A DNA stretch of 64,000 nucleotides, from NCBI GenBank assembly GCA_943846715.1, contig OX044356.1, positions 310,001 through 374,000 on the forward strand. The letters run 5' to 3'. Of this stretch, positions 36,092 through 44,917 are shown one piece after another. The DNA comes from TMED14 sp002378565. GTDB lineage: Bacteria; Bacteroidota; Bacteroidia; Flavobacteriales; Schleiferiaceae. Numbering within the stretch: position 1 is the stretch's first letter; each line of letters opens with the position of its first letter. A program made the translations under genes and the position numbers. The notes beneath the pieces were generated by a model. That model saw only the letters and a list, made by a program, of their open reading frames with translations, was not told the DNA's origin and did not search any database.

Positions 36092-36786
36092 GCGACGCCA
36101 TCGCCATCATTCCCGCGCGCTATGCCAGCACGCGTTTGCCTGGGAAGCCTCTTGCCGACATCCATGGCAAGCCAATGATTGTTCATGTGATGGAAGCAGT
36201 TGCTTCAGTGATTGACACCTATGTTGCCACAGATGATGTGCGCATAGCGGCCGTTGTGCAAGCCGCTGGCGGCAAAGTCATCATGACAGATGAACAGTGT
36301 GCCAACGGCACCGAACGGGTGAAAGAGGCCTTGTTGAATAGCGGTCAACAACCTGAGATTGTCTTGAACATCCAGGGGGATGAGCCCATGGTGAATAAGC
36401 AGGATATCCAAACATTGCTGCAGCTGATGCGACGACCCGATGTGCAGATTGGCACCTTGGTTACCCCATCCAAGCCAACGGATCATCAATCCACCAATAA
36501 CTGCTTCGTGGAGCGCCTACCAGATGGTTTAGCGATAGGGTTTTCTCGTGAAGTGGCTTGTTGCAGCAGCCAAGCATGGCGTCATGTTGGCATGTACGGT
36601 TTCAAAGGGGGCATCTTGGATGAGCTCATCGCCCTGCCTCCGACGGCGGGCGAGAAATCTCAACGCCTAGAGCAACTGAGATGGCATGAGTCAGGCTATG
36701 CGATACATACTGCTGAGGTGGCCGCAGCCGGCTTGGGTGTTGATAGCCCAGAAGACCTTGAACAGGTGCGGCAGTTGATGGCCTAA
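36088..36786 (+). CDS. kdsB: CMP-Kdo synthetase
   Basis: Activates Kdo with CTP to form CMP-Kdo for lipopolysaccharide inner core. The 232-residue protein shows IPARYASTRLPGKPL, VATDD, NGTERVKEAL and LNIQGDEPMVN. It starts with GTG overlapping the rfbB stop (GTGA). Its product feeds waaA encoded at 26433-27626. It ends with a 4-base overlap against the convergent SulP gene. Confidence 0.95.
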   Translation: MSDAIAIIPARYASTRLPGKPLADIHGKPMIVHVMEAVASVIDTYVATDDVRIAAVVQAAGGKVIMTDEQCANGTERVKEALLNSGQQPEIVLNIQGDEPMVNKQDIQTLLQLMRRPDVQIGTLVTPSKPTDHQSTNNCFVERLPDGLAIGFSREVACCSSQAWRHVGMYGFKGGILDELIALPPTAGEKSQRLEQLRWHESGYAIHTAEVAAAGLGVDSPEDLEQVRQLMA

Positions 36787-38393
36787 GCCTCGTGATCCAA
36801 TAAATTGGTGACCACATGGTAGCGCGGATCATCGATAGCCCCCCGCACGTGGTCAATGAAATCCGGGCTAGCCTTAGCTAGCAATTCTTGGCATTCAGGG
36901 CTGAGATGGTGGAAGGTGATGGATTTGCCCAATTCCTCGTATTTCTTACCTAGGTTCCATAAGGCTTCAATGCCTGAGTGATCACTCACCCGAGATTCCA
37001 TGAAGTCAACCATGACATTGTCAGGGTCTTGCTTGGGGTCAAATTTTGCCATGAAGGCTTGGGTTGAGCCAAAAAACAAGGGCCCCCATATTTCGTAAAC
37101 TTTCACACCCTCTTGATTGATGTGCTTTCGCGCCCGAATCATGGTGGCATTTTTCCAAGCAAAGACCAATGAGGACATGATCACACCAACAATCACCGCA
37201 ATGGCAAGGTCTTGCCAGACAGTCACGGCGGAAACAGTGATTAGCACCACGGCATCAGCAAAGGGAATTTTGTACAGGATGCGGAAACTGCTCCAGGCAA
37301 AAGTCCCAATAACCACCATGAACATGACACCGACTAAGGCTGCAATAGGAACTTGTTCAATCCATGGGGCAGCGAAAAGGATGAAACCAAGCAAGGCCAT
37401 GGCTGCCACAATGCCTGAAAGGCGACCTCGCCCCCCTGCCTTGACATTGATGATGGATTGGCCAATCATGGCACAGCCACCCATACCGCCAAAGAGGCCG
37501 TTGAGGATGTTGGCTGAGCCCTGTGCAATACATTCTCGGTTACCTGATCCACGGGTTTCAGTCATGTCATCGATGAGGTTGAGGGTCATCAAGGACTCAA
37601 TCAACCCAACAGCTGCAAGCAGAACAGCTGTTGATATCAACACATCCCAGTGGCCATCAACACTGCCAAACATTTGGAATAAGTCCCATTGAAATGAAGG
37701 CAAACCACCTTTGAGCCCACTGCCTCCACCATCTCTGATGAAGCTTCCCACGGTGCTGACATCCAAATTGCCAAGCACAACAGTCAAGGTGACCACAGCA
37801 ATACCTATCAAGGCAGCAGGTGCTTGTTTGAAAAGTTTGGGAAGGAATTGCATGATAGCCATGGTCAAGCCAACCAATCCGACCATCAACCAAAGGCTAC
37901 TGCCTTGAAGCCATGATCCCGCACCTTCAGGTGTCATGGTTTTAAACATGTCTAATTGCGACAGGAAAATCACAATGGCTAAGCCATTGACAAAGCCCAT
38001 CATCACTGGGTGAGGAATCAATCGCACAAATTTCCCCATCTTTAGGACACCTGCAAGGATTTGAATGACACCAACAAACAGCAAGGCAATGAGCAGCCAT
38101 TGCAGTCCCAAGTTATCCATGCCTATGTCGTTGCCAACCTCGTTGCCAACCATGATCAAGTGCACCATGACCACAGCCATTGCACCCGTTGCGCCAGAGA
38201 TCATACCAGGACGACCGCCAAATACCGCTGTCACAATTCCCATCATGAAGGCGCCATAGAGTCCAACCAAGGGATCAAGGCCTGCCACAAAGGCAAATGC
38301 CACAGCTTCAGGCACCAGCGCCAGCGCTACGGTCAGTCCAGACAGGATGTCTTTGCGGGGGTTGAATGTAAAGTTCTTGAGAAGTCGTTGCAT
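36783..38393 (-). CDS. SulP-family anion transporter
   Basis: Inner-membrane anion carrier of 536 residues with about 11-12 membrane spans and a cytoplasmic STAS domain at the C-terminus (about 430-536, GIEALWNLGKKYEELG). Family segments include LSGLTVALALVPEAVAFAFV, GLYGAFMMGIVTAVFGGRPG and GLFGGMGGCAMIGQSIINV. Sulfate or bicarbonate are the usual substrates; the sequence alone does not decide. The start at 38393 (MQRLLKNF) was chosen over 38426 because a TACTTTTG box sits between them, within the extension. Confidence 0.88.
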   Translation of the reverse strand: MQRLLKNFTFNPRKDILSGLTVALALVPEAVAFAFVAGLDPLVGLYGAFMMGIVTAVFGGRPGMISGATGAMAVVMVHLIMVGNEVGNDIGMDNLGLQWLLIALLFVGVIQILAGVLKMGKFVRLIPHPVMMGFVNGLAIVIFLSQLDMFKTMTPEGAGSWLQGSSLWLMVGLVGLTMAIMQFLPKLFKQAPAALIGIAVVTLTVVLGNLDVSTVGSFIRDGGGSGLKGGLPSFQWDLFQMFGSVDGHWDVLISTAVLLAAVGLIESLMTLNLIDDMTETRGSGNRECIAQGSANILNGLFGGMGGCAMIGQSIINVKAGGRGRLSGIVAAMALLGFILFAAPWIEQVPIAALVGVMFMVVIGTFAWSSFRILYKIPFADAVVLITVSAVTVWQDLAIAVIVGVIMSSLVFAWKNATMIRARKHINQEGVKVYEIWGPLFFGSTQAFMAKFDPKQDPDNVMVDFMESRVSDHSGIEALWNLGKKYEELGKSITFHHLSPECQELLAKASPDFIDHVRGAIDDPRYHVVTNLLDHEA

Positions 38394-38412
38394 GCCAGTT
38401 GAATCAAGCCGG

Positions 38413-38420
38413 CAAAAGTA
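38413..38420 (-). promoter_or_regulatory. Candidate -7 box for the SulP gene
   Basis: TACTTTTG on the minus strand fully matches TAnnTTTG, 19 bases before the start at 38393. Confidence 0.42.
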
Positions 38421-38463
38421 ACCCATTCAATGACTAAGGCAAGCAGGCAGTTTGCAGACCTAA

Positions 38464-39105
38464 TCAAGCAATGACCCGCGCCACCATCAAGCCATCCCGG
38501 AAGGGAAGGAGTTGATGTTCTACACGTTTGTCAGCAGCTATTTTTTCGTTGTAGGCTCTCAATGCTTTGGTTTCTGAATCCTGCTTGTCCAAGTCAGGAA
38601 CCTTGCCGCTCCAAAGCACGTTGTCTGCAATGATTAAACCCCCTGGACGCATGCGGTCAATGACTGCATCATAGTAGTTGCTATAATTCCCCTTGTCTGC
38701 ATCGATGAAGACTAGGTCCCATTTCTCTTGAAGGTTTGGGATGATGTCAAGGGCAGATCCGATGTGCATGGTCACAGTGTCTTTAAGTCCAGCTTTTTGG
38801 AGGTACCCTTCAACACGTGCTTGCAGTTCTTCATTGATGTCAATGGTGTGCAGATGACCACCTGCCTGAAGGCCTTCTGCCATGCAGAGGGCAGCATACC
38901 CCGTGTAGGTTCCAATTTCTAGAATGCGTTGTGCCTTGAGTAAGTGAGACATCAAGCTCAAGAAGCGACCTTGTTGATGGCCACTGAGCATGCGAGGCAC
39001 CAAGACCTCCTGCCAAGTTTCACGTTCGATGGTTTCAAGTAATTCGCTGTGGTTCTGGGTGAGTTGACCAGCGTAGTCATCGATGTGATCGGGGAGAAAT
39101 TTCAT
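38464..39105 (-). CDS. SAM-dependent O-methyltransferase
   Basis: Class I methyltransferase of the catechol/caffeoyl-CoA O-methyltransferase family, 213 residues. Motif I is RILEIGTYTGYAALCMAEGL, followed by DINEELQARVEGYLQKAGL, FIDADKGNY (metal-binding Asp) and IIADNVLWSGKV. Natural substrate unknown. It is the last gene of a six-gene operon and begins one base after the M16 peptidase stop. Confidence 0.9.
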   Translation of the reverse strand: MKFLPDHIDDYAGQLTQNHSELLETIERETWQEVLVPRMLSGHQQGRFLSLMSHLLKAQRILEIGTYTGYAALCMAEGLQAGGHLHTIDINEELQARVEGYLQKAGLKDTVTMHIGSALDIIPNLQEKWDLVFIDADKGNYSNYYDAVIDRMRPGGLIIADNVLWSGKVPDLDKQDSETKALRAYNEKIAADKRVEHQLLPFRDGLMVARVIA

Positions 39106-39106
39106 G

Positions 39107-40348
39107 TCAGTTTTTGGGTAAGTACATCAGTTGGCTGATGCTATCAGGGTGGTGGATTCGGTTGGCCATATCCATGATGTCACTGGCTGTGATGCTATTC
39201 ACGTGGTTTTTGATTGCGTCAAAACTGTCCACGCGACCGAGGGAAAGCAAGGATTTACCAAGGGAAGTCATCAGGGCCCCGTTGCTTTCTTGGCTAAGGG
39301 CCATTTGCCCAAGTAATTGGGTTTTTGCTAAGGAGAGTTGCACCACGCCAAGCGATTGGTTTCTGAGTTTGTGAAGTTCTTGGAGAATCAATTGAATGCA
39401 GCGGTCCATGTTGTCAGCATCGGTTCCTGCATAGATGCCCCAAATGCCCGTGTCACTCATGGGGTGCAGGAAGCTTTCAATGTGGTAGGCGATGCCATGG
39501 CGTTCGCGAATGTTTAGATTCAACCGGCTGTTCATGGCAGGGCCACCCAATAAGTTGTTCATCAGAACCAAGGTGGGCAGCTGGTCATGATCCACGGGAA
39601 GGGCCTGGCCGCCAAGGATCACATGGCTCTGGCTGATGGTACGCTTCGTGGTTCGGTTGGTGACCTGTACAGCAGGTGCAGGGAGGCGAACAGGAGCCTT
39701 AGAGTTGGCGGTCCAGTCGCTGGCAAACTTCATGGCTAACCGTTCAAATCGTTCGGGAGAGATGCCGCCAACCGACGACAGAACTGCGCGCTCCGGGTGG
39801 TAAAAAGCTTGCGTGAATCGCATGATGTCCTCTCGGTTGAAGGACTTGACTGTCTGCTCTGTTCCAAGGATATTCCGTCCCAGGGCATGGTCAGGGAAGA
39901 GCAGTTGATCAAACCCATCGAAGAGCATCTCAGCTGGTTGATCCTTGTAGGCATCGATCTCGTCGAGGATGACATCTTGCTCTTTGGGAATTTCCTTGTC
40001 TGGGTATGTGGCGTTTTGGATCACATCCATCAACAATTCCATCGCCCTGCTGTAATGGGTTTTTAAAAAGCTGGCATAAATGCTGGTGTCTTCCTTGGAA
40101 GTGTAGGCATTGAGTTCACCACCGACAGACTCCACCCGTGAAAGCACGTGAAAGGCCTTTCGCTTGGTCGTTCCCTTGAACATCATGTGTTCAATGAAAT
40201 GTGCCAACCCTTCATCCTTAGGGTCACTTTCATCCCTGGACCCTGCCTGAATGACAAGGCCTACATGGCCAGCTGGTGAGGCAACCTGCTGATGTATCCA
40301 GCGCAAGCCATTGGGCAATGTGCCCTGAGTAAAAGGGGGACGTTTCAA
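39107..40348 (-). CDS. M16 zinc peptidase (processing-peptidase-like), cytoplasmic
   Basis: Pitrilysin-family metallopeptidase of 413 residues. The inverted zinc motif is His50-Phe-Ile-Glu-His54 in GLAHFIEHMMFKGT, with the third ligand Glu in VILDEIDAYKD about 75 residues on. No signal peptide, so it probably acts in the cytoplasm, unlike the exported M16 pair at 45604-49004. Single-chain M16B size. Sits 10 bases after the S9 peptidase gene. Confidence 0.92.
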   Translation of the reverse strand: MKRPPFTQGTLPNGLRWIHQQVASPAGHVGLVIQAGSRDESDPKDEGLAHFIEHMMFKGTTKRKAFHVLSRVESVGGELNAYTSKEDTSIYASFLKTHYSRAMELLMDVIQNATYPDKEIPKEQDVILDEIDAYKDQPAEMLFDGFDQLLFPDHALGRNILGTEQTVKSFNREDIMRFTQAFYHPERAVLSSVGGISPERFERLAMKFASDWTANSKAPVRLPAPAVQVTNRTTKRTISQSHVILGGQALPVDHDQLPTLVLMNNLLGGPAMNSRLNLNIRERHGIAYHIESFLHPMSDTGIWGIYAGTDADNMDRCIQLILQELHKLRNQSLGVVQLSLAKTQLLGQMALSQESNGALMTSLGKSLLSLGRVDSFDAIKNHVNSITASDIMDMANRIHHPDSISQLMYLPKN

Positions 40349-40358
40349 GAGCGAAGAA

Positions 40359-42416
40359 TCAGTCTTTGAGCCACTGTTTCAACCAGCCAAAAAACTCGTC
40401 ATGCCAGACCAGCCCATTTTGAGGGCTTTGCACCCAATGGCCTTCTTCAGGGAAGTACAAAAAGCGTGAAGGAATGCCGCGCAACTGAGCTGCTTGGAAT
40501 GCCTCCATCCCTTGGTTGACAGGCACACGGAAATCATTGGCACCATGGATGACCAGCAGGGGAGATGTCCAATGCTGCACGTAGTTGATCGGGTTGTGCT
40601 TGCTGTAGGAAAGGGGTTCGTTGTCTTGCCAGAATGGGCCGCCAAGGTCCTTGTTGGCAAAGAACATTTCCTCAGTGCTGAGGTACCAGCTCTTCATGTC
40701 AAACAGGCCACAATGTGAAATCAGCGCAGCAAATCGGTTCTCGTGAATGCCTGCAAGCATGTACACAGAGTACCCGCCATAGGATGCACCTACTGCGCCA
40801 AGGTTTGCTTTGTCTACATAGGGCTCCTTTGCCAGCGTGTCAATGGCTGCGAGGTAGTCCTCCATGGCCTGACCACCCCAGTCTCCAGAGATTTGCTCAT
40901 TCCATGCTTTACCAAAGCTTGGCACACCGTGCCGATTAGGCGCAACCACAATGTAGCCCTGGGATGCCATTAGCTGGAAGTTCCAACGGAAGCTGTAGAA
41001 TTGACTGACGGGGCTCTGCGGACCACCTTGGCAATAGAGCAGGGTGGGGTAGGTTTTACTGGCGTCAAAGTGTGGCGGGTAAATGACCCAAGTCAACATG
41101 GATCCACCATCAGAAGTAGGAATCCATCGCTTTTCTACCTTGCAAAGATCCAGTGCGTCATAGATGCTGTCATTGACATGTGTCAGTGCTTGAACATCGC
41201 TGGCCTTCTTGCTGCTGAACAGGTACAGCTCATTGGCGTGGTTCATGTCTTGACGCTGTGCCACCACATGTTTTCCTTTTGCGATGAAATGACCGTAGTT
41301 GTAATCGCCACTTGTCAGATCCACGATGTGTCGCTTGCTTAACCCTCGCTTGCCTTTGAGTAGATCCAGTCGATGGATGTGCTGCGTGGCTTCATGCTGG
41401 TCTCGGTAAACGATGCTGCTGTTGCTGAGCCATTGGAATTCAGAGACGTACTCAGTTTCCATGACAGGGTCTAATGTCTGGACCTTGCCAGCGTCATCGC
41501 TTGCAACGATGTACAGTTGATTGATGTCGGATTCGTAGCCATCCTCTGCCATGGCTGTGAATGCCAGCCATTGACCATCGGGGGAGAACTGCGGGTTATT
41601 GTCGTAGCCATCAAGGCCATGCACTGTTGCTGTCACATGGCTAGTCCGGTCATGCAGATAGATCTTGGAATCGGTGCTTGTAGCAAAATCCAATTTGCTC
41701 GAGCTCTTCTTGCTTGCATACGCAATGAATCGACCATCAGGGCTGATGTCAAAGCTTTCTGACCCGCCAAATGGTGGCATCGGTGCATGCACGGCTTCTC
41801 CCGCCATGATGTCAACCATCTCTGTGACAGGTTGATCTGAAAGTGGGTCAATCACAGCCACGGCAATGTGGTTGAATTGGTAATCGGTCCATTGGTTCCA
41901 ATGGCGGTACATGAGTTCATCGTAGACGGCGTAATTGGCCATCGGCAAATGAGGGCGGCGCTCCAATGGCGTTTTTTCCATGGAAACTGATGTGACAAAG
42001 GCCATGACCAGTCGGCCTTCCTTGAGCTCCACGCATTTTGCGTCAGATACCCCGCCTTCAATGGCTGTCAATGCTTTGATTTCTCCGGTCCGTGGGTCGA
42101 CGCTATGCAACTGATCCTGGTATAAGAATCCCACAGATTGGCCACCACGAAAGAAAAATGCTTGGTACTCACCGCCGTCCAAATCCGTCAACTGAGTGAC
42201 CTCACCAGAGGCCTTGTTGACCATGTAAAGGTTGCGGTTCCCCTTGTTTTCGTCCAGGTCATAATTTGTGACGCCATAAATAACAGCATGCTCGTTCGCG
42301 TCATCCAGGCTGACCCGTCCAAGGTTCCAAAGGGTTTCAGGTGTCATCACGTCTTGCGCGTTTAGACTCAGGCTTGTCAGGCCAATCAGGCAAAGGGAAA
42401 GGGAAAGTAATTTCAT
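40359..42416 (-). CDS. Exported S9 family peptidase (prolyl oligopeptidase fold)
   Basis: Serine peptidase of 685 residues with signal peptide MKLLSLSLCLIGLTSLSLNA. A seven-bladed propeller region (FDISPDGRFIAYASKKSS, NPQFSPDGQWLAFTAMAED) precedes the hydrolase domain: Ser in GASYGGYSVYM, Asp in HGANDFRVPV, His in EEGHWVQ. Likely periplasmic, degrading peptides as dipeptidyl or acylaminoacyl peptidase; the exact specificity is not decided. It overlaps the DUF4286 gene by 4 bases. Confidence 0.92.
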   Translation of the reverse strand: MKLLSLSLCLIGLTSLSLNAQDVMTPETLWNLGRVSLDDANEHAVIYGVTNYDLDENKGNRNLYMVNKASGEVTQLTDLDGGEYQAFFFRGGQSVGFLYQDQLHSVDPRTGEIKALTAIEGGVSDAKCVELKEGRLVMAFVTSVSMEKTPLERRPHLPMANYAVYDELMYRHWNQWTDYQFNHIAVAVIDPLSDQPVTEMVDIMAGEAVHAPMPPFGGSESFDISPDGRFIAYASKKSSSKLDFATSTDSKIYLHDRTSHVTATVHGLDGYDNNPQFSPDGQWLAFTAMAEDGYESDINQLYIVASDDAGKVQTLDPVMETEYVSEFQWLSNSSIVYRDQHEATQHIHRLDLLKGKRGLSKRHIVDLTSGDYNYGHFIAKGKHVVAQRQDMNHANELYLFSSKKASDVQALTHVNDSIYDALDLCKVEKRWIPTSDGGSMLTWVIYPPHFDASKTYPTLLYCQGGPQSPVSQFYSFRWNFQLMASQGYIVVAPNRHGVPSFGKAWNEQISGDWGGQAMEDYLAAIDTLAKEPYVDKANLGAVGASYGGYSVYMLAGIHENRFAALISHCGLFDMKSWYLSTEEMFFANKDLGGPFWQDNEPLSYSKHNPINYVQHWTSPLLVIHGANDFRVPVNQGMEAFQAAQLRGIPSRFLYFPEEGHWVQSPQNGLVWHDEFFGWLKQWLKD

Positions 42417-42733
42417 AATTGAGGGCTTTGGGTATCGATGATTTCAAGCAAGGTGCGGAAGGCCACCAGTTTGTCTCCATACTTGGTTTGGGTGGCGTGT
42501 TGCAGGTCGGGAGCGTAAATTTCTTGGTAGAGCTGGTAGTCTGCCATGGACGCAAACCGGTACTGCATGGCATAGGTCACCCCCGATTCTTCATCCAACA
42601 TAACCCGTGTCAACTGACAGTCAAGGAACTGTCCAGTAGCAAGAACATCGGGGATATGTGTGTCCTTCATCCATTGGAGCCAATTGTCTTGAATATCGCT
42701 ATCCACATTCACGGTAACATTGTATAGGTACAT
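42413..42733 (-). CDS. DUF4286 family protein
   Basis: Small protein of 106 residues matching the Bacteroidota DUF4286 family (MYLYNVTVNVDSDI, WLQWMKDTHIPDVLATG, AMQYRFASMADYQLYQEIYA), a ferredoxin-like dimeric alpha-beta barrel fold by resemblance. Biochemical role unknown. The start at 42733 fits the family N-terminus; the frame open to 42766 lies inside the upstream lipoprotein gene. Two bases separate it from that gene and it overlaps the S9 peptidase by 4. Confidence 0.82.
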   Translation of the reverse strand: MYLYNVTVNVDSDIQDNWLQWMKDTHIPDVLATGQFLDCQLTRVMLDEESGVTYAMQYRFASMADYQLYQEIYAPDLQHATQTKYGDKLVAFRTLLEIIDTQSPQL

Positions 42734-42735
42734 GC

Positions 42736-43302
42736 CTACAAGGTCGTGTTTTCCCAGTTGTCCCATCGCATTTGGAAATGCGCATCCAAGCTATCTTGGT
42801 TGGCCATGACCCATGTTGCAGCCTTGCCTTTGTCAACAATTGTTTGAAGCAAGGGCCAGAGCAATTGCCTTTCCGTTGATAGGTGTTGCAGCGTCAAAGA
42901 ATCTGCCCGCAATTCATGCTGCCAGTCATTCTTTAGGTCCCGGAACTGCTTGTCAAACAAATACAGTGTTTCAGACCATTGCTGATTGTTCAGCCCATCA
43001 TGCCATTTGTTCAAGGCTTTGTGAGCGTAGCGAAGGCCGGAAAATTCTGAAAGGAATATGGCTTGCTTACTGCTATCAAAGGCCTTGCTGTTGGCGATAG
43101 CCATGTGGCGAGATAGGATGCTTCGGGCATGGTCGATGTCTTGGTCTTCCAATGAGGCAATGATGGCCTGGGCGGAGTCAATGCTCCAGCTTTCCCTGTC
43201 AATGTCATGACCAATGGCCCCCTGTCTCCCACAAGCTGCGGTGACCAATGCCATGACGCAAGCGACAAGGCTACGTGCCCACCGATGATTCGTCATACTC
43301 AT
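42736..43302 (-). CDS. Hypothetical lipoprotein
   Basis: Unrecognised 188-residue protein. The N-terminus (SLVACVMALVTAACGRQG) is a lipoprotein signal with lipidated Cys at 24. The mature part is mostly predicted helix (IIASLEDQDIDHARSILSRH, ALNKWHDGLNNQQW), without catalytic motifs. It overlaps serS by 4 bases (ATGA), which decides the start at 43302; 43296 is an alternative. Confidence 0.78.
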   Translation of the reverse strand: MSMTNHRWARSLVACVMALVTAACGRQGAIGHDIDRESWSIDSAQAIIASLEDQDIDHARSILSRHMAIANSKAFDSSKQAIFLSEFSGLRYAHKALNKWHDGLNNQQWSETLYLFDKQFRDLKNDWQHELRADSLTLQHLSTERQLLWPLLQTIVDKGKAATWVMANQDSLDAHFQMRWDNWENTTL

Positions 43303-44570
43303 TGAATCCTGGTGAATCCTGTGTATTGATGCAACACATCAGGGATGTCAATGCCGGTGGCATCTTGGTTGTTTTCCAGCAAGGCAGCGAGCACCCTAGG
43401 CAATGCAAGGGAAGAGCCGTTCAAGGTGTGGCACAAAGTGGGTTTGGATTGCGCATCTTCTCTGTAGCGCAGCTTCAAACGTGAGCTTTGAAAGGTTTTG
43501 AAGTTGGACACGGAACTCACCTCAAGCCAGCGTTCCTGTGCAGCAGACCAGACTTCAAAATCGTAGGTGATTGATGCGGCAAAACCTAGGTCTCCACCAC
43601 AGAGACGAAGCACTCGGTAATGGAGGCCAAGGGATTCAAGCAAAGAGCCAACATGAGATACCATGCCATCAAGATGTGCTGCTGATTTTTCGGGTTTGTC
43701 AACGCAAACGATTTCCACTTTTTCAAATTGATGCAATCGATTGAGTCCTCTCACATCCTTACCGTAGGAGCCAGCTTCGCGTCGGAAGCAAGGGCTGTGT
43801 GCGGTGTATTTCACGGGCAGGTCTTCGCTGGAAAGGATTTCATCACGCAGCATGTTGGTCACAGGGATTTCTGCAGTTGGAATGGCGTAAAGGTTGTCGA
43901 CGGGCATGTGGTACATCTGACCTTCTTTGTCGGGCAATTGACCGGTGCCATAAGCAGAGGCTTCATTCACGAAAAAGGGAGGGATCACTTCGGTGTAGCC
44001 CGCTTCAGCGTTTTGGTCCAAAAACCATTGGATCAAGGCACGTTGCAAACGCGCGCCCTTGCCAGTGTATACGGGAAATCCTGCGCCAGCAATTTTAACA
44101 CCTCGTTCAAAATCAATGAGACCATAAATTTCAGTGAGGTCCCAGTGGGGCTTGTTCGCGGTCAACTCAGGCTTTGTGCCCCAGGTGCTGACCGTGATAT
44201 TGTCTGATTCAGAGTTGCCTGCAGGCACCAACTCGTCAGGCCTGTTGGGCAAACTGATCAAGGCATCCTTTTCTTGTGCCTCTATGGCTTCAAGCTCACG
44301 TCCCAAATCTTGAATGCGCAGCTTCAATGCCTTGGTATCTTCTTTCAGGGCATTGGCCTGATCACCTTTGCCAGACTTGAATAGCTGCCCAATCTTCTTG
44401 GCGATTTGGTTGGCTTCTGCTTGTGCAGCTTCAGCTTCAACTTGGATGCTTCGTCGCGATGCATTGAGTTCAAGGATGCGATCAACGATGGGTTGCGCGT
44501 CAAGGTTTCGCTTGGCCAAGTCTTGGACGATGCCAGCTGCATCATTTCGAATAGCGGAGAGTAATAACAT
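43299..44570 (-). CDS. serS: Seryl-tRNA synthetase
   Basis: Charges tRNA-Ser. The 423-residue class II synthetase has an N-terminal coiled-coil arm (about 30-105) and the catalytic core with motif 2 (CFRREAGSYGKDVRGLNRLHQFEKVE) and motif 3 region (HTLNGSSLALPRVLAALLEN), the latter with the class II Arg. The start at 44570 (MLLLSAIRND) matches the family; the frame open to 44606 crosses the rpmA terminator. Heads a six-gene operon. Confidence 0.97.
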   Translation of the reverse strand: MLLLSAIRNDAAGIVQDLAKRNLDAQPIVDRILELNASRRSIQVEAEAAQAEANQIAKKIGQLFKSGKGDQANALKEDTKALKLRIQDLGRELEAIEAQEKDALISLPNRPDELVPAGNSESDNITVSTWGTKPELTANKPHWDLTEIYGLIDFERGVKIAGAGFPVYTGKGARLQRALIQWFLDQNAEAGYTEVIPPFFVNEASAYGTGQLPDKEGQMYHMPVDNLYAIPTAEIPVTNMLRDEILSSEDLPVKYTAHSPCFRREAGSYGKDVRGLNRLHQFEKVEIVCVDKPEKSAAHLDGMVSHVGSLLESLGLHYRVLRLCGGDLGFAASITYDFEVWSAAQERWLEVSSVSNFKTFQSSRLKLRYREDAQSKPTLCHTLNGSSLALPRVLAALLENNQDATGIDIPDVLHQYTGFTRIQ

Positions 44571-44574
44571 GGTG

Positions 44575-44582
44575 TAAAAGTA
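44575..44582 (-). promoter_or_regulatory. Weak -7-like box before serS
   Basis: TACTTTTA on the minus strand (one mismatch to TAnnTTTG), ending 4 bases before the serS ATG; the same octamer precedes prfB. Confidence 0.3.
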
Positions 44583-44611
44583 AAAATCCCCTGCCGCCGA
44601 AGCCACAGGGG
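44582..44611 (-). terminator. Terminator of the rplU-rpmA transcript
   Basis: On the minus strand, CCCCTG ... CAGGGG arms with a 12-base inner part, followed by ATTTTTA. Lies 26 bases after the rpmA stop and overlaps the serS promoter box. Confidence 0.75.
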
Positions 44612-44637
44612 AAAAAATAATTTGTTATTTCGAAGAA

Positions 44638-44907
44638 TTATGCTTCGGCCCCTGGTACAGGAACGACTGACACAAAGCTCTTATTTTGAGCTTTTTTCTG
44701 GAATTGCACCATGCCATCAGTCAATGCAAAGAGTGTGTGGTCCTTGCCAATGCCTACGTTTTTCCCGGGATGATGCCTGGTTCCGCGCTGACGAATGATG
44801 ATGTTGCCTGCGAGTGCTGGTTGACCGCCAAAAATTTTGACGCCCAATCGTTTACTTTCTGATTCGCGTCCGTTTTTGGAACTACCTACGCCTTTTTTAT
44901 GTGCCAT
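44638..44907 (-). CDS. rpmA: Ribosomal protein L27
   Basis: Large-subunit protein near the peptidyl-transferase centre, 89 residues. Begins MAHKKGVGSSKNGRESESKR and contains LGVKIFGGQ, GNIIIRQRGTRHHPG and VGIGKDHTLFALTDG, all standard. No cleavable N-terminal extension of the Firmicutes type. Ten bases after rplU. Confidence 0.98.
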   Translation of the reverse strand: MAHKKGVGSSKNGRESESKRLGVKIFGGQPALAGNIIIRQRGTRHHPGKNVGIGKDHTLFALTDGMVQFQKKAQNKSFVSVVPVPGAEA

Positions 44908-44917
44908 GGAATCTTAA

